Part shown: piece after piece, positions 24,601 through 33,367 of the stretch
Layout: each line of letters opens with the position of its first letter
Position numbering within the stretch: the stretch's first letter is position 1
Assembly: GCF_020184175.1 (NCBI RefSeq)
Contig: NC_065533.1
Span: 4,548,695 to 4,612,694, forward strand
Length of the DNA stretch: 64,000 nt
Reading direction: 5' to 3'
Source: Aphis gossypii
Lineage: Eukaryota > Arthropoda > Insecta > Hemiptera > Aphididae
Notes under the pieces: generated by a model
Database searches by the model: none
Seen by the model: the letters and a program-made list of their open reading frames with translations, nothing else
What the model was told of the DNA's origin: nothing
Made by a program: the position numbers and the translations under genes

Positions 24601-25180
24601 GAATTTAAGTAAAGCATCACCTGAACTATTTGCTCGATCGTTGCCTGATGACAAAAAATTTAGTTTCCCATCAATGGAAATGATTGAAAAAACTTTAAAG
24701 AGACCAGCGGAGCAAAATACATCAAATGAAAGACCAAACAAGCGCGCTAAAGACATGATATCACCAATTACAATACCCGTACCTCCTACTATTACAAAAC
24801 TTCCATCTACTAATAGAGAAAATCTTTCAGAATCTGGTATTGATTTATCTGGTACAATTAAAGCTAAATCTCCTGAAAAACAGAGAGAAAAACTAAAAAA
24901 AATGGATATTCCTCAACCCACCAACGTAGACGTGGAATGTGATTCACAATTATTGGATAAATGTGACGCAGAAAGCATAGATATGACAAAACAAAAATCT
25001 GATATAGTCGATGAAAATGACGAAAAAAATGGTGGCAAAAACCGTAAAAGATGTCGAACGAAGAAAACTTCTGTTGATGAGAATGTAGAGCGTAAGAACT
25101 TACGAAGTAATGCTGGAAGAGCTGCTGCAGCTGCAGCTGCAAGAACGAAGTCGCACTCACCATCGCCATCTCCAGAATAA
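1651..25180 (+). CDS. kis: Kismet / CHD7-family ATP-dependent chromatin remodeler (39 coding exons, 4190 aa)
   Basis: Nuclear SNF2-type remodeler of the CHD6-9 class, the fly trithorax-group protein Kismet, which slides nucleosomes and promotes early transcription elongation. Exons: 1651-3651, 4008-4139, 4207-5321, 5391-5540, 5746-6084, 6166-6256, 6560-6763, 6911-7408, 7469-7696, 7917-8044, 8112-8300, 8466-8697, 8773-9015, 9069-9225, 9306-9513, 9573-9768, 9854-10067, 10132-10373, 10444-10591, 10903-11041, 11110-11197, 11842-11950, 13789-13951, 14010-14099, 14405-14575, 14683-14953, 15258-15335, 19488-19630, 19721-19863, 19951-20158, 20242-21361, 21454-21748, 21826-21934, 22000-22179, 22319-22523, 22586-22912, 22980-23126, 23200-23373, 23483-25180. 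All borders are GT..AG, phases agree, and the total is 12,573 nt. The start is chosen because ELFGEDVGGNMLEGL resembles the CHD7 N-terminus (LFGEDGN...EGLEGL). No inactivating change was seen. Most introns are 50-350 nt; the two largest are 1.8 and 4.2 kb. Confidence 0.97.
4008..6763 (+). CDS. kis: kismet exons 2-7: linker with RGR box, Q/P-rich and Lys-rich segments
   Basis: Residues 668-1344. Exon 3 opens with an Arg-Gly repeat (GRGRGRGRGRGRG type, residues ~714-728) and a K/R cluster, which together resemble a nucleic-acid-binding or nuclear-localisation patch. It continues with Met/Pro/His-rich and Gln-rich sequence that includes two tandem QQQNSQP units at about 4755-4795. Exons 4-6 are Lys/Pro and Glu/Asp-rich with SK repeats. 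Exon 7 carries the CHD7/8-type signature KRRSGRHTQRKKYVDDI (human CHD8 has KRRSNRQVKRKKYTEDL), placed as usual just before the chromodomains. Introns between these exons are 67-356 nt. Confidence 0.92.
6911..7696 (+). CDS. kis: kismet exons 8-9: tandem chromodomains with a long acidic insertion
   Basis: Residues 1345-1586. Chromodomain 1 begins SMVVQHILAVRKG, is interrupted by about 90 residues rich in K, E, D and S (roughly 1370-1460), and resumes at EYYVKYRNFSYLHCEW followed by KDKR-type and KRFKQKM motifs. Vertebrate CHD7/8 have only about a dozen residues at that spot. Chromodomain 2 spans about 1513-1580 (EPFNPDYIEVDRVLD, then YYLVKWRSLQYEDSTWEL), with the aromatic residues typical of methyl-lysine readers in place. 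Exon 9 ends at a GG|GTAAAT donor in phase 0 just before the ATPase. Confidence 0.95.
7917..10067 (+). CDS. kis: kismet exons 10-17: SNF2 ATPase/helicase domain
   Basis: Residues ~1587-2108. In order: LREYQLEGLNWLLF; Walker A DEMGLGKT (~1636-1643); VIAPLSTIPNWQREF; DEAH box (~1748-1751) followed by RLKNRNCKLLEGL; SGTPLQNN; PMMLRRLKEDVEKS; VELTNIQKKYYRGILEKNF; MMELRKCC; then the second RecA lobe with VLIFSQMVRCLDIIEDY, DGRIRGNLRQAAIDRF, GGLGINLTAADTVI and QARCHRIGQ. Every helicase motif is intact, so catalytic activity is expected. Sequence identity to human CHD7/8 is visibly very high here, the most conserved part of the gene. The domain is cut by seven introns of 53-165 nt. Confidence 0.97.
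10132..14953 (+). CDS. kis: kismet exons 18-26: post-ATPase CHD7-type SANT/SLIDE region
   Basis: Residues ~2109-2582. Exon 18 continues the conserved segment after the helicase (KFCEEDIDQILKRRTQVITLE, then FWKKWARKADID). Exons 20-22 carry RSECFKVERGILTFGWSRWPEI and ILYCLRFYRGDEKIRSFIWDLITP, the SANT-like part. Exons 23-25 carry YRKHLSRHANKVLLRIRMLYY and WWDRDADRSLLVGTYKHGFESYNQMRSDPALSFL, the SLIDE-like part that binds linker DNA in CHD remodelers. Exon 26 has a low-complexity stretch, then YIWPSIGDLNNRVRRLI, matching the CHD7/8 WP..S.LT.RLRRLI motif. The 1.8-kb intron 22 (11951-13788) has several short open stretches that show no family resemblance. Confidence 0.94.
15258..15335 (+). CDS. 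kis: kismet exon 27: 26-codon in-frame exon, candidate cassette
   Basis: A 78-nt block lies between TATGCAG and GTAAAT, phase 0 on both sides, with no stop: DVTMYKYDLGSPRSLMDSISS and five more residues. It sits between exon 26 and exon 28, which also join cleanly in phase 0, so skipping it keeps the frame. It is Ser/Tyr/Leu-rich and less AT-biased than the introns around it. Vertebrate CHD7/8 have no obvious equivalent in the place between the RLRRL helix and the R/E-rich helix, so inclusion may be tissue-specific. I included it in the 4190-residue model; cDNA would decide. Confidence 0.75.
15336..19487 (+). other. Largest kismet intron (4.15 kb)
   Basis: It starts GTAAAT and ends ACATAG. 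Apart from the GC-richer block at 17166-17285 it is AT-rich and shows no family-like open frame, no clear transposon end and no tandem array. A short purine/pyrimidine stretch with alternating TA and CA dinucleotides lies near 16156-16180. The size compared with the usual 50-350 nt introns of this gene fits a region of alternative splicing. Confidence 0.7.
17166..17285 (+). CDS. kis: kismet putative additional cassette exon (40 codons)
   Basis: Inside the 4.15-kb intron between 15335 and 19488 lies an island clearly richer in G+C than everything around it. Read in the phase of the flanking exons it is open for 40 codons (starts LGESTCAATSGTAQLSGDVA, ends QQLAMYLW), with a polypyrimidine-rich acceptor GTTCGTAG before it and a weak donor GTTCGT after it. 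Length divisible by three and phase 0 on both sides mean it could be spliced in without shifting the frame. It matches no domain I know. It may be an alternative exon or a decayed one; I left it out of the main model. Confidence 0.5.
19488..20158 (+). CDS. kis: kismet exons 28-30: R/E-rich helix and SANT-like domain
   Basis: Residues ~2609-2773. Exon 28 encodes a charged helix (VERREKYEQFVREREROR-like in character, rich in R and E) followed by KKWTRKEEQEFYRAVTAYGV, which is the CHD7/8 'KWTRREE.DFYRVVSTFGV' SANT-like start. Exon 29 continues with WTKFKSVARLEKKYDDTLTE and FRSFYAMCKRLC, and exon 30 with ITEERA-like EMINEERARRALDRINL and the PDWWQPGKHDKDLLIGVSKHG motif that leads into exon 31. 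All three junctions agree in phase. The function of this C-terminal SANT-like segment in the family is not well defined. Confidence 0.93.
20242..21361 (+). CDS. kis: kismet exon 31: coding minisatellite and acidic K/E-rich linker
   Basis: Residues ~2773-3146. After the conserved LGRTDFYILNDPELSF (CHD7 has SRTDYHILNDPELSFL) comes an internal protein repeat of about nine residues, AAKLDxTKxD/E, in roughly seven degenerate copies between 20362 and 20560, encoded by 27-bp-like DNA units. The next 200 residues are mainly E, K, D, S, T, I and N. The exon closes with DRLKAMFPELEVVHKD and a segment ending NPIKWPK. The antisense strand is also open over this stretch, an effect of the biased composition and not a second gene. 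Confidence 0.93.
21454..22912 (+). CDS. kis: kismet exons 32-36: WP motif, PxDLS motifs and Q-rich segment
   Basis: Residues ~3147-3518. Exon 32 carries VVRLQHIVECVETGEWP, matching the CHD7 segment that ends in 'VLKGKWP'. The exon 34/35 junction encodes GPMDLSSG, a PxDLS motif (~3335-3339) of the kind that recruits the corepressor CtBP, and a few residues later comes a second, imperfect CMDLSSG. Exon 36 has MKRRKLDEIVFGLSAAKE, similar in position to the CHD7 'MKRRRGRRKNVEGL' stretch, then ends Q-rich. The first of the two BRK-type repeats of vertebrate CHD7 was not found. Confidence 0.9.
22980..25180 (+). CDS. kis: kismet exons 37-39: BRK domain and Gly/Leu/Asn-rich tail
   Basis: Residues 3519-4190. 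The BRK domain spans about 3605-3655, across the exon 38/39 border: LTGEENVSVINRTTGKK, then TKAPQLKRIGQWLLENPAYD and DPKWADLV. BRK occurs in CHD7-class and Brahma-class remodelers. The tail resembles that of CHD7: repeated GLGGLNPSTLL, MPFSGLPNIGALGG and ANLAGLGLPGLAGMDPSS, then basic/acidic sequence, GIDLSGT, an Ala run (GRAAAAAAART) and SPSPSPE before TAA. The ending with its Ala run is like 'RAAAAAAAVAS' of CHD7. No frameshift is seen in the 1698-nt last exon. Confidence 0.94.
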
Positions 25181-26098
25181 TTAAGTGTATTGTATATTCT
25201 CTGCTACAACTTGATGAGGTATAAAACCATTCCTAGTATTTAATGCTCAGATAAGCATTTCTGATTGTTTTATTACAATTTTTTTTTTCTTAAAAGTATT
25301 ATTATTTTTTTTTAAATAGTATTTTTAAGATTATTTTTTCTTATTTGGTTTGACGTTTAAGTTTTTTAAAAATATATTTGTTTAGTTTTCAATTACTTCA
25401 AACCCTAAAGCTCAAATTCGATACTTGATATTAATTATTTTTGTTCAATTGAATTTGTTATCAAAAATATGATAAGTGCCGCTTTACTATTATAGATCAT
25501 TTTGAGGTCTCCGTGATGTAAATATATTTTATTGCTCTCTAAAATATAAAAAGAATAAGTAAACAAATCTATTTTTAAAAATATCGATTCCCTGATTTTT
25601 TATTGATTTTTTTTTTTTTAATTTTGTTTAGTGATTTTTTTATACAACTGTGATAGTGTATTTTCATTTCTGAGAACTTACACTTAGTAGGTGTATTTGT
25701 GCATTTGTAAAGAAAACTTATATTTTTACTACATGTACAAATTATGTTTTCTTCCTGGCAAATAATAATTCATATAAATACGTATTTTTTTCTGACAGTT
25801 ATTAATTTTATTATTTAACCAGTATTTTGTTGCTAGGTATTTTTTACCCTTTTCTCAAGCAGCTAATGTGTCGCTTACGCACACAAAATTTATAAATGTT
25901 TATATAATTATACTGGTAATTATTTGTTAATAACATTTTTAGTCATGTGACCATATTTCCTCAGTCACCATTGTTTATGTATAACCCCAAGCATGTTCGA
26001 TGTATTTTATGTGTAACCTATTTTTGTATATATGTTATATAATTCTATATAAATATGTGTATACATAAACAAATAATATTATAGGTAAAAAAAAAAAA
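25181..26098 (+). other. kismet 3' UTR and downstream DNA
   Basis: AT-rich sequence with T-runs and no open frame. No single polyadenylation signal stands out close to the stop codon. Clear AATAAA hexamers occur only further down, for example at 26459-26464 inside the duplicated segment and near 27767. The 3' UTR is therefore either long or uses a variant signal; transcript data would be needed. Confidence 0.5.
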
Positions 26099-26887
26099 CT
26101 TATCTAGTTTTTAGTACTATTGTTTTTTTTTTTTTATTATTATTATTAAAATTAAAATATCAATTTTTTGATGTACATTAACCATATTCTGGATCGATGA
26201 TCCTATTTAGGATGAGTTTGATGAGTATTACCTACATGACCTGAACAAAATCAGTTTATATAAAATACAAATTAGGTGAACGAATATGTACTTCAGTAAT
26301 ATTACTTTGTAGGTTTAATTACAGGTTCTTAAGGTTCTTATCTACATTATAATGTAATGTTATGTGTATTTAAATATATGTGTATTTATTAGGATGCATA
26401 TTTACACTATATTTATGTACATAATATACTTTGAATTATATATGTTGTATGATTATGTAATAAAAGGTAACGTGGAAAATAAAAAAAAAAAACTTATCTA
26501 GTTTTTAGTACTATTGTTTTTTTTTTTTTTATTATTATTATTAAAATTAAAATATCAATTTTTTGATGTACATTAACCATATTCTGGATCGATGATCCTA
26601 TTTAGGATGAGTTTGATGAGTATTACCTACATGACCTGAACAAAATCAGTTTATATAAAATACAAATTAGGTGAACGAATATGTACTTCAGTAATATTAC
26701 TTTGTAGGTTTAATTACAGGTTCTTAAGGTTCTTATCTACATTATAATGTAATGTTATGTGTATTTAAATATATGTGTATTTATTAGGATGCATATTTAC
26801 ACTATATTTATGTACATAATATACTTTGAATTATATATGTTGTATGATTATGTAATAAAAGGTAACGTGGAAAATAAAAAAAAAAAA
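26099..26887. repeat. Near-perfect ~394-bp tandem duplication bounded by A-runs
   Basis: The segment starting CTTATCTAGTTTTTAG at 26099 recurs at 26493 and the two copies look identical apart from one base in a T-run. Each copy ends AATAAA, about 16 nt, then 12 A residues, and the first copy is itself preceded by about 12 A residues. This A-run/unit/A-run/unit/A-run layout is what unequal exchange or slippage between poly-A tracts would give. The absence of divergence means either a recent event or an assembly artefact. It lies downstream of kismet, possibly inside its 3' UTR. Confidence 0.9.
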
Positions 26888-27495
26888 CATCACAAATGTT
26901 CTACAACATTATTAAATCGACCGCAGAGGTACTTATATTTATAATATTTTATTATATATAAATAATGGGGTTCTTTTATTTCGTTTGACAGTGTTTTCAT
27001 TATGTGGTGGCCTTTAAAAAAATATATATATACAAATGTACCATATTCTAACTTACTCAAACCTAAAGTATTTTATCATTTTTAATTAAATGGTAAGGTC
27101 AAGATGGTTTTTATATGCTAGGCATTGTTTATGTTTAACTTTCTTGAAAAATGTTACAATCATTGTGGATAGATGACTAGTCTTTTATTAATAATAGTTA
27201 GTTTTCTTCAAAACCCAACAATTATTAATAATCATGTCTAGTTGTCTATCCGAAGATTTTAACGTTGATATAATACTAATACAAATTATTATTAATTTCA
27301 ATTAGTTTATTTTTATTAAATACACATATCTGCTCTCAATTATAACAACTTAAAATGTGAGTTACAGAACGAAAATGTAATGGTTTAATAATAAGTAAAT
27401 CGATCTTTTTCTTTTTTTTTTTTTTAAGTTAGTTATACTACTGATGGAAATTATTAGGAAATTGTGTAACTGTATTCATATTTCCACGTCATTTT

Positions 27496-27526
<31 letters not shown>

Positions 27527-28099
27527 TATATTTATATAGACTTTTAAAAAACGCCAACCTTTGATAAAATTAAAAATAATTTGTTCCTACTAGGAACTTA
27601 TAATTGTCATTATCATTTAGAAACACATGTCGATGATAACCTTTTACTGATTAAATTGTACTGGATATTAATAATTTGCCCATTTGAAGGCTGATATAAG
27701 TACCTATAATATATTGTGCACTGTTTACAGTCGATGTTTCTGTAACATTTTTTTTTACTTGTACAAAATAAAAATTGTTTTTCTATTTTATTTCTATTTA
27801 TTTAAATGTGTTTAGATATTATAATTGACTTCAATTTTATTTTCTGTGATACAAACTTATATAATATGAGTAAGTTCTATATACATGAAAAGCAAATCAA
27901 AATATTGGATGTATATTTTTAAGGTAAACATGTACAATCAAACTAAATAAATGTACATTAAATACTATGTCAATAAAAATAGCAAGTGGCTTGAAATGTC
28001 TTCTAAAACATTCGCATAATTTTAAATCAAAGTAATCTTCCTTTGTTTTTCAATAAATTGAAGTTAAATTTTTTGTAGATGTTTGTCCAAAATTGAAAT
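26888..28099. other. Intergenic AT-rich DNA with (TTTA)n microsatellite
   Basis: No gene seen. A (TTTA)n tract lies at about 27495-27530. An AATAAA hexamer near 27767 could serve a long kismet 3' UTR. Confidence 0.5.
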
Positions 28100-28390
28100 T
28101 TAGACTATTAAATTGTACAGTAGATTCTCGTTGTGTCAAATCTCAAGGTAAGCAGGTAAAAGTCAATATCGAGTGTTTTCAAAAAAAATTTAAAATGATA
28201 ATACAAATGCTTAAAATATTAAAATAACTGAATAAATAATTTTTTTTTAAAGAAGTCTGTCATTAAAGTTTGCGTAATATTACTTTTTCCTACTACGACG
28301 GCTTCCAAATTAGATAACGTAGAAAAAGCCTTATCTTCCATACCTGTAGTAGTCTCAATTAAATTCCTTAAATGTTTTTAAAGCATGGTT
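28100..28390 (-). pseudogene. Relic of pogo/Tigger-type transposase C-terminus with terminal end
   Basis: On the minus strand about 40 codons read openly (28365 to 28250), ending in SNITQTLMTDFF; a K/TxTDFF ending after a leucine-rich segment is common at the C-terminus of Tigger/jerky-type (pogo) transposases. Just beyond, at about 28121 on the plus strand, lies ACAGTAGATTCTCGTTG, resembling the CAGTAGA..TCTCGTT ends of pogo-like elements, in the right order. The rest of the element is not recognisable. The assignment rests on short motifs. Confidence 0.4.
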
Positions 28391-29765
28391 AGCTTATTAA
28401 ATTATAACTTCAAAAGTGACCTCTATATTTTGTGGTTCAACTTCACTCTTGCTGGAATTAACAATGATAAAAATATTTGTGTACTTGAGATTACAAAAAA
28501 ACGATTAATTTTATCTTAAGTTATTGAGTGCTAAATTTTATTAAGTGTAATGGTAGTTTCAAGGGGAATTCATTGTAGTTTGACAAAACAAATAATTGGA
28601 AATAACAACGTTCAACATTATAAGAACTGTTACTGTATTATTTATTTGGTTATGCTATTTGGCTCCAAGAAGCGGTATGTGGTGCACATTGATTTAATAC
28701 TTAGGTATTAAAATGGAATATAGTGATGAGCTAAACTTGGTAAAAAAAGATATGACTTTTAAAAGGATTATACTTTCAAATTATTAGTAATATCAAATAT
28801 AGTCTTAAAATGCATAATTTATGATTGATTTGCATGTATCTATACTAAACTATTTGTGGTTATTTTCAATTTAAAACAATAGATAATGGACAATGGCTCA
28901 GGATCTCCAACCGAGTTTTGCAATAGTACAAATATATTTTATTTTAAAAATGAAAAATGTTGCTTTTTATGAGTATTTATCATAATTTAAACAGGTAATT
29001 ACAAGATTTGTCTGTATTTTTAGTCTAATTAAATGGTAAATTATAATAAACTGGTTTGTAGATCATTTTACAATTGCTACAAACTCTAGTTGGACACAGA
29101 GGAATTGTTTTCCTTCTTGGATACGTTTATGGATGTACATTTTTTGGTGGCATTTTAATCCCTAAACATCTTTTACGGACACAATTTGCATGTATATTTT
29201 ATAAAATAATAATCTTGTATACCTACATACTTATACCTGATTTCAACTCTATTTGTGTATATATTATTGTCTACATGGGGATTTTTTTCAATGTAGAAAA
29301 TACATGTTGAGCATGGCTGTATTAGTTTAAAAATATTGTTAAACAAAATGAAAATTGCTAAGAAAATTCAACATAGAAAAAAAAAGTTTAAAACTTTTCA
29401 TTTAGGCAAATCAACAATTAAAACACAAAATAATCATGTTTAGACGTGTGATTAATTTTTGTATGGTATTCTAATGTATCTTTACGGTTGAATTTTTTAT
29501 TATTTTTACAACATGTCTATAAAATTATAACTATAATTTATATTATAAGTTGTTAACTTATATTTATAAAACTATTTTGTACTTACGAAATTATTTTCAA
29601 CAGTGTTATTTTGGAGATAGCAAATTAAAGAAGATGTTTAATGGCGTTTTAAATTAAATAGTTTATTTATTATACCTCATTACTCATTAGTTAGGATATT
29701 GAGCATTTTATTGTATACTGCATGTATTTTAGATGCATTATTATTTCTTATTATTTTATTCATTG
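28391..29765. other. Intergenic AT-rich DNA, nothing recognised
   Basis: The longest open stretch (29074-29310) is hydrophobic by composition, shows no family resemblance and no splice context, and is judged spurious. Confidence 0.5.
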
Positions 29766-29773
29766 TAATTTGT

Positions 29774-30515
29774 GGCGCATCCGAGTTGGGTCCCGAATAC
29801 TAGGGGCTAATTGCAGGTAGTGTACTAGTTGGGTCCAGAATTATTTAAGGTATTCCACTAGTTCCTAAATATTTTTTGGTAAGTACTTCACTACACTAAC
29901 ATTTTTATTCCCAATTTAAGAGACTGTCTATGATCTATTTAAACCACATTTATAGTTAAAAATGTTTTTTACAGTTTTTTTTTTTGTTCATTTTCCATTA
30001 AAATATAAGTTATTAGAATTTTGTAAAAAATAAATCACTTTTATGTTGGTAAAAATATTAAAAATGTTAAAAACCAAGTATAAAATTACATATTACATAA
30101 TATAAATATAGCCATATAAGTATAAGTGTAAAAATATTAAAAATTTTAAAATAATTATATAATTTAAATAAAAATAAAATAGTATTTTTTGAAAAATCAC
30201 ATTTGTTGGTAAAAATGTATACGACATTAATTTTACAAAATCAAATCGATTTATTATTCTTGCAATTTTTTTATTCGTATTATCAGCTATACATTTTTCT
30301 TTTAGTAAATTGCAGTTTCTTTTTTACATTAGGTACTTCTACACTTCTCATTTTAATATAAGTATCAATTTGTAGTTTGTACGTTTATACGTTAATGTTA
30401 GTATAATGTAGTACTTACCAAAAAATATTCAATAATTAGTGTTGTTGCTAAAATAATTCAGAACCCAACTAGTGAAGTAACTATAAAAATTTGGGACCCA
30501 ACTCGGATGCAGCCA
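29774..30515. mobile_element. Non-autonomous DNA transposon (~742 bp) with long imperfect TIRs and 8-bp target duplication
   Basis: The left end GCATCCGAGTTGGGTCCC and the right end GGGACCCAACTCGGATGC are inverted copies. The similarity continues inward for about 130 bp, including ACTAGTTGGGT and the shared inner block AATATTTTTTGGTAAGTACT. The octamer TAATTTGT flanks both ends (29766-29773 and 30516-30523) and looks like the target-site duplication. There is no coding capacity. An 8-bp duplication fits hAT- or P-type elements, but the ends do not match a family that I can name. Confidence 0.8.
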
Positions 30516-31731
30516 TAATTTGTAATGCCATTTTTCATAGCCTAATTAAACTATCATAGTATCATTAGTCATTGATAATATTTTATATTTATATGAATGT
30601 ATCATTAATAATCCATAAATAGCATATATTTAATTATTGTACTGAACATTATTAATTTATATATTTAATTCATTATACAAATCAACTAGATGTTATTATA
30701 TTTTTATAATTACTCATAAGACCAATATTATTAAACCAACATTACAAAGTACAAGTTAGTATATATTTATCTAGTATCTACATTTCTATTAGCATAAGAA
30801 TATTTTTATATTCAATTTTGAGATAAGTGTTGGGAGTATGACAATGTTTAATATAACCATATAAATTAAAAATAGTATTGTATTATTATTTTTTTTTTTT
30901 ATTAGTATAATCTGATCATAATATTATGTATAGCAATAAACCTTAATGAAGTTTAATAAATAAAAACCTATGAAAATAAGTATTAGAAAAAAAAAATATT
31001 ATTTTGAAACATAATATAAATAGAGTTTAAACAGTACAATCTTAAAATATCAATAATAAATATAACTTAAATAAATAATAATATTAACAGAACAGATAAG
31101 TTTAATAATGAATTACAATATGTACCTACTTAATTGTGTTGTATAAATTCTGTTAATATGGTAGTGTAATAAATTATAATAATATCTTATTGTTGTTAAT
31201 TGTTGTTAATAATTTTAATGCTGTTTTGTAAATACCTTAAGGAATTAATAGTTGAAAAGTTGAATATTAGTTTATAATATCAAAACTCATGTATAAAAGA
31301 ATCAATTTTTATGTATTATAAAATAAACTTAAATGTAATAGAAATTCATAGGTAGAAGTAAATAATATTCAATATATTATAGCCTTTACACATATACAAA
31401 TATAAATTCAGCAGAATGAACTAAAAAATTGAAAAATATAATGGAATTTTATTACAATAACTTTTTAAATTTCAAAGCTCAATATCAAAATCTAAAATAG
31501 TTTTTTTTTGAGTTTATACTCGATAAAAAAAAAATGAAATTGAAATCATAAGAAACCTAAATTTGTATAACTACTTTTATTATTATTATTATTATTATTA
31601 TTAATTTTATTATCATCTATAATTTAACTAACATAAAAAGAACATCATAATAAAAAACCTTAATTATTAATAAAAATATACTTGTAAAATGAAATAATAA
31701 AGTATTTTAGAATTGAAATTTAAAGTTGATA
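30516..31731. other. Intergenic AT-rich DNA
   Basis: No gene or element identified. A (TTA)n microsatellite lies at about 31578-31605. Confidence 0.5.
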
Positions 31732-31834
31732 TTTATTATAAATTATAGAAATTTAAATAAAACTAAGGTTGCCATACGGCCTGGATTTACATGATGAAAC
31801 TATGGTGAAAATCCTAAATAAAATTCATAGTCTT

Positions 31835-33367
31835 CTAATGAAAGGGATGGTTCCTCTGTAGTAATAGTAGTAGTAGTAGTTGTTGTTGTTGTTGTACTTT
31901 AGATGTTGTATTTATAGGTGTTGTGCTTGTGGATGCTGTAGTAGTTGCATTTGTTGAAACTGTGGCATTCTTCATCTTAGGTCTGTAAAATACATATAGA
32001 ATATCATCATAAAATTGATAATTGAATAATTAAAATAAATATATGAATGTGTTTTTTTGAATAGGTACTATTCTAATGATAAAATGTTTTATTAAATTCC
32101 CAGTAAACATAGTTATTGTTTAATATTGTAATTATTATAACAAACCAGAGAAGATACTCTATTATATAGTATTAATGTTGTACAAAGGAATCTCGTCATT
32201 GAGTAGTTCATTGCAATAGGTGTGTAAAATGTTTTGAATAATTACTTCATAACAAGAACCAAAAAAAGATAAATTTCTATTATATTTGATGAATAGCGCT
32301 AGAGACTTATAAGAGATTGCATATACAGCTTTTATTTCCCTAAGGAAAATGTGCGTATTTTGTTGTATTTCTATTTTAATTACATACCTATTTTATTTAA
32401 AAAAATAAATTTAAACAATATGTAACGTAAAGAATTAGAGAATAATATTTTATACATAGGCACCATACAATATTTAAATTAAATTTTCTAAAAATTGAAA
32501 AAAATTTGATTTAAATGATTAAATAATCTATTTATATTTTCCCAATTATTCGTGTGTTATGAAAAACATAAAATCAGACAATTCCTGAATAATGTGCCAA
32601 ATACGGTCAGTTGATGTCAATTTTATTCATTTGTTCATATTGTAGGTATGTGTTTTCATCTTGGAGTAGTATTATATTCTAGACTAGATACAGTTTTTTT
32701 GTGAATATTATATTCCAAATGCCTTTAAATGATAAAATATCAATTTTTGTATAAAAAATGTTATAACTTTTTTTAAACGTGAACTTATTCAAATGTTTTT
32801 GGCTTATAATAAAACAAATGACTATGCCTACTTGAAATTGTTAATTAAGCCAAAAACAACACATGAAAAGTCTAATATTAGATTTCTTGAATACATAATA
32901 CTCGAAATGCTGAAATGTGAATTGAATTATGCAGTAGGTAATAGTTCTGTTATTTGATTTTCAACATAAAAAATTCCCTAACTATGAATTTAAAATATTT
33001 TAAAACAAATACTAGGTATATTATTTTTTATGATTTGTATAAATAGTACTAAACATTTAATGAATCAATAATGAGTTATTAGTCCTTTAAATAAGATTTA
33101 GTGGTCTATTAAATTTTATTGAACCAATAAATGATTAAATTAATGCATTTTCATGAAACCCAGCAAAAGCAGTCAAGATGTATCACTGTATTGCATTGAA
33201 TTGTTATTTTAAAATAACATGAATATTGAATTAGCTAGAAATACCTTAAAAATGTATGATACGGTAATGCAGTGGTGTTGGTTCTAGTTGTAATTGATTT
33301 TTGGGTACTGTTAACCGGAGACTGTACAACTGAGGAATTCTTCTTATTCTGATTTTTCTTATTAGAT
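31835..33367 (-). CDS. Putative small gene, last two exons: Thr/Ser-rich hypothetical protein (partial)
   Basis: On the minus strand an exon 33367-33245 (acceptor TTTACAG, donor AAG|GTATTT) joins in phase to 31982-31835 (acceptor TTTTACAG), ending at a stop at 31837-31835. Together they give about 90 residues: Lys/Asn-rich at first, then Ser/Thr-rich (ATVSTNATTTASTSTTPINT) and a Gln/Leu run from CAA and CTA repeats. An AATAAA lies about 100 nt beyond the stop (31737-31732). A tentative upstream exon is 34505-34474 (donor GTAAGT). No start codon, signal peptide or domain was found and no function is proposed. A chance pairing of open stretches is possible. Confidence 0.35.

Noticed and set aside
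23704..25169. Minus-strand open stretches opposite kismet exon 39
   Set aside because: Composition shadows of a long open exon without splice context or motifs.
29074..29310. 78-codon open stretch
   Set aside because: No domain, no splice signals that make sense, no conserved motif; typical of AT-rich intergenic DNA.
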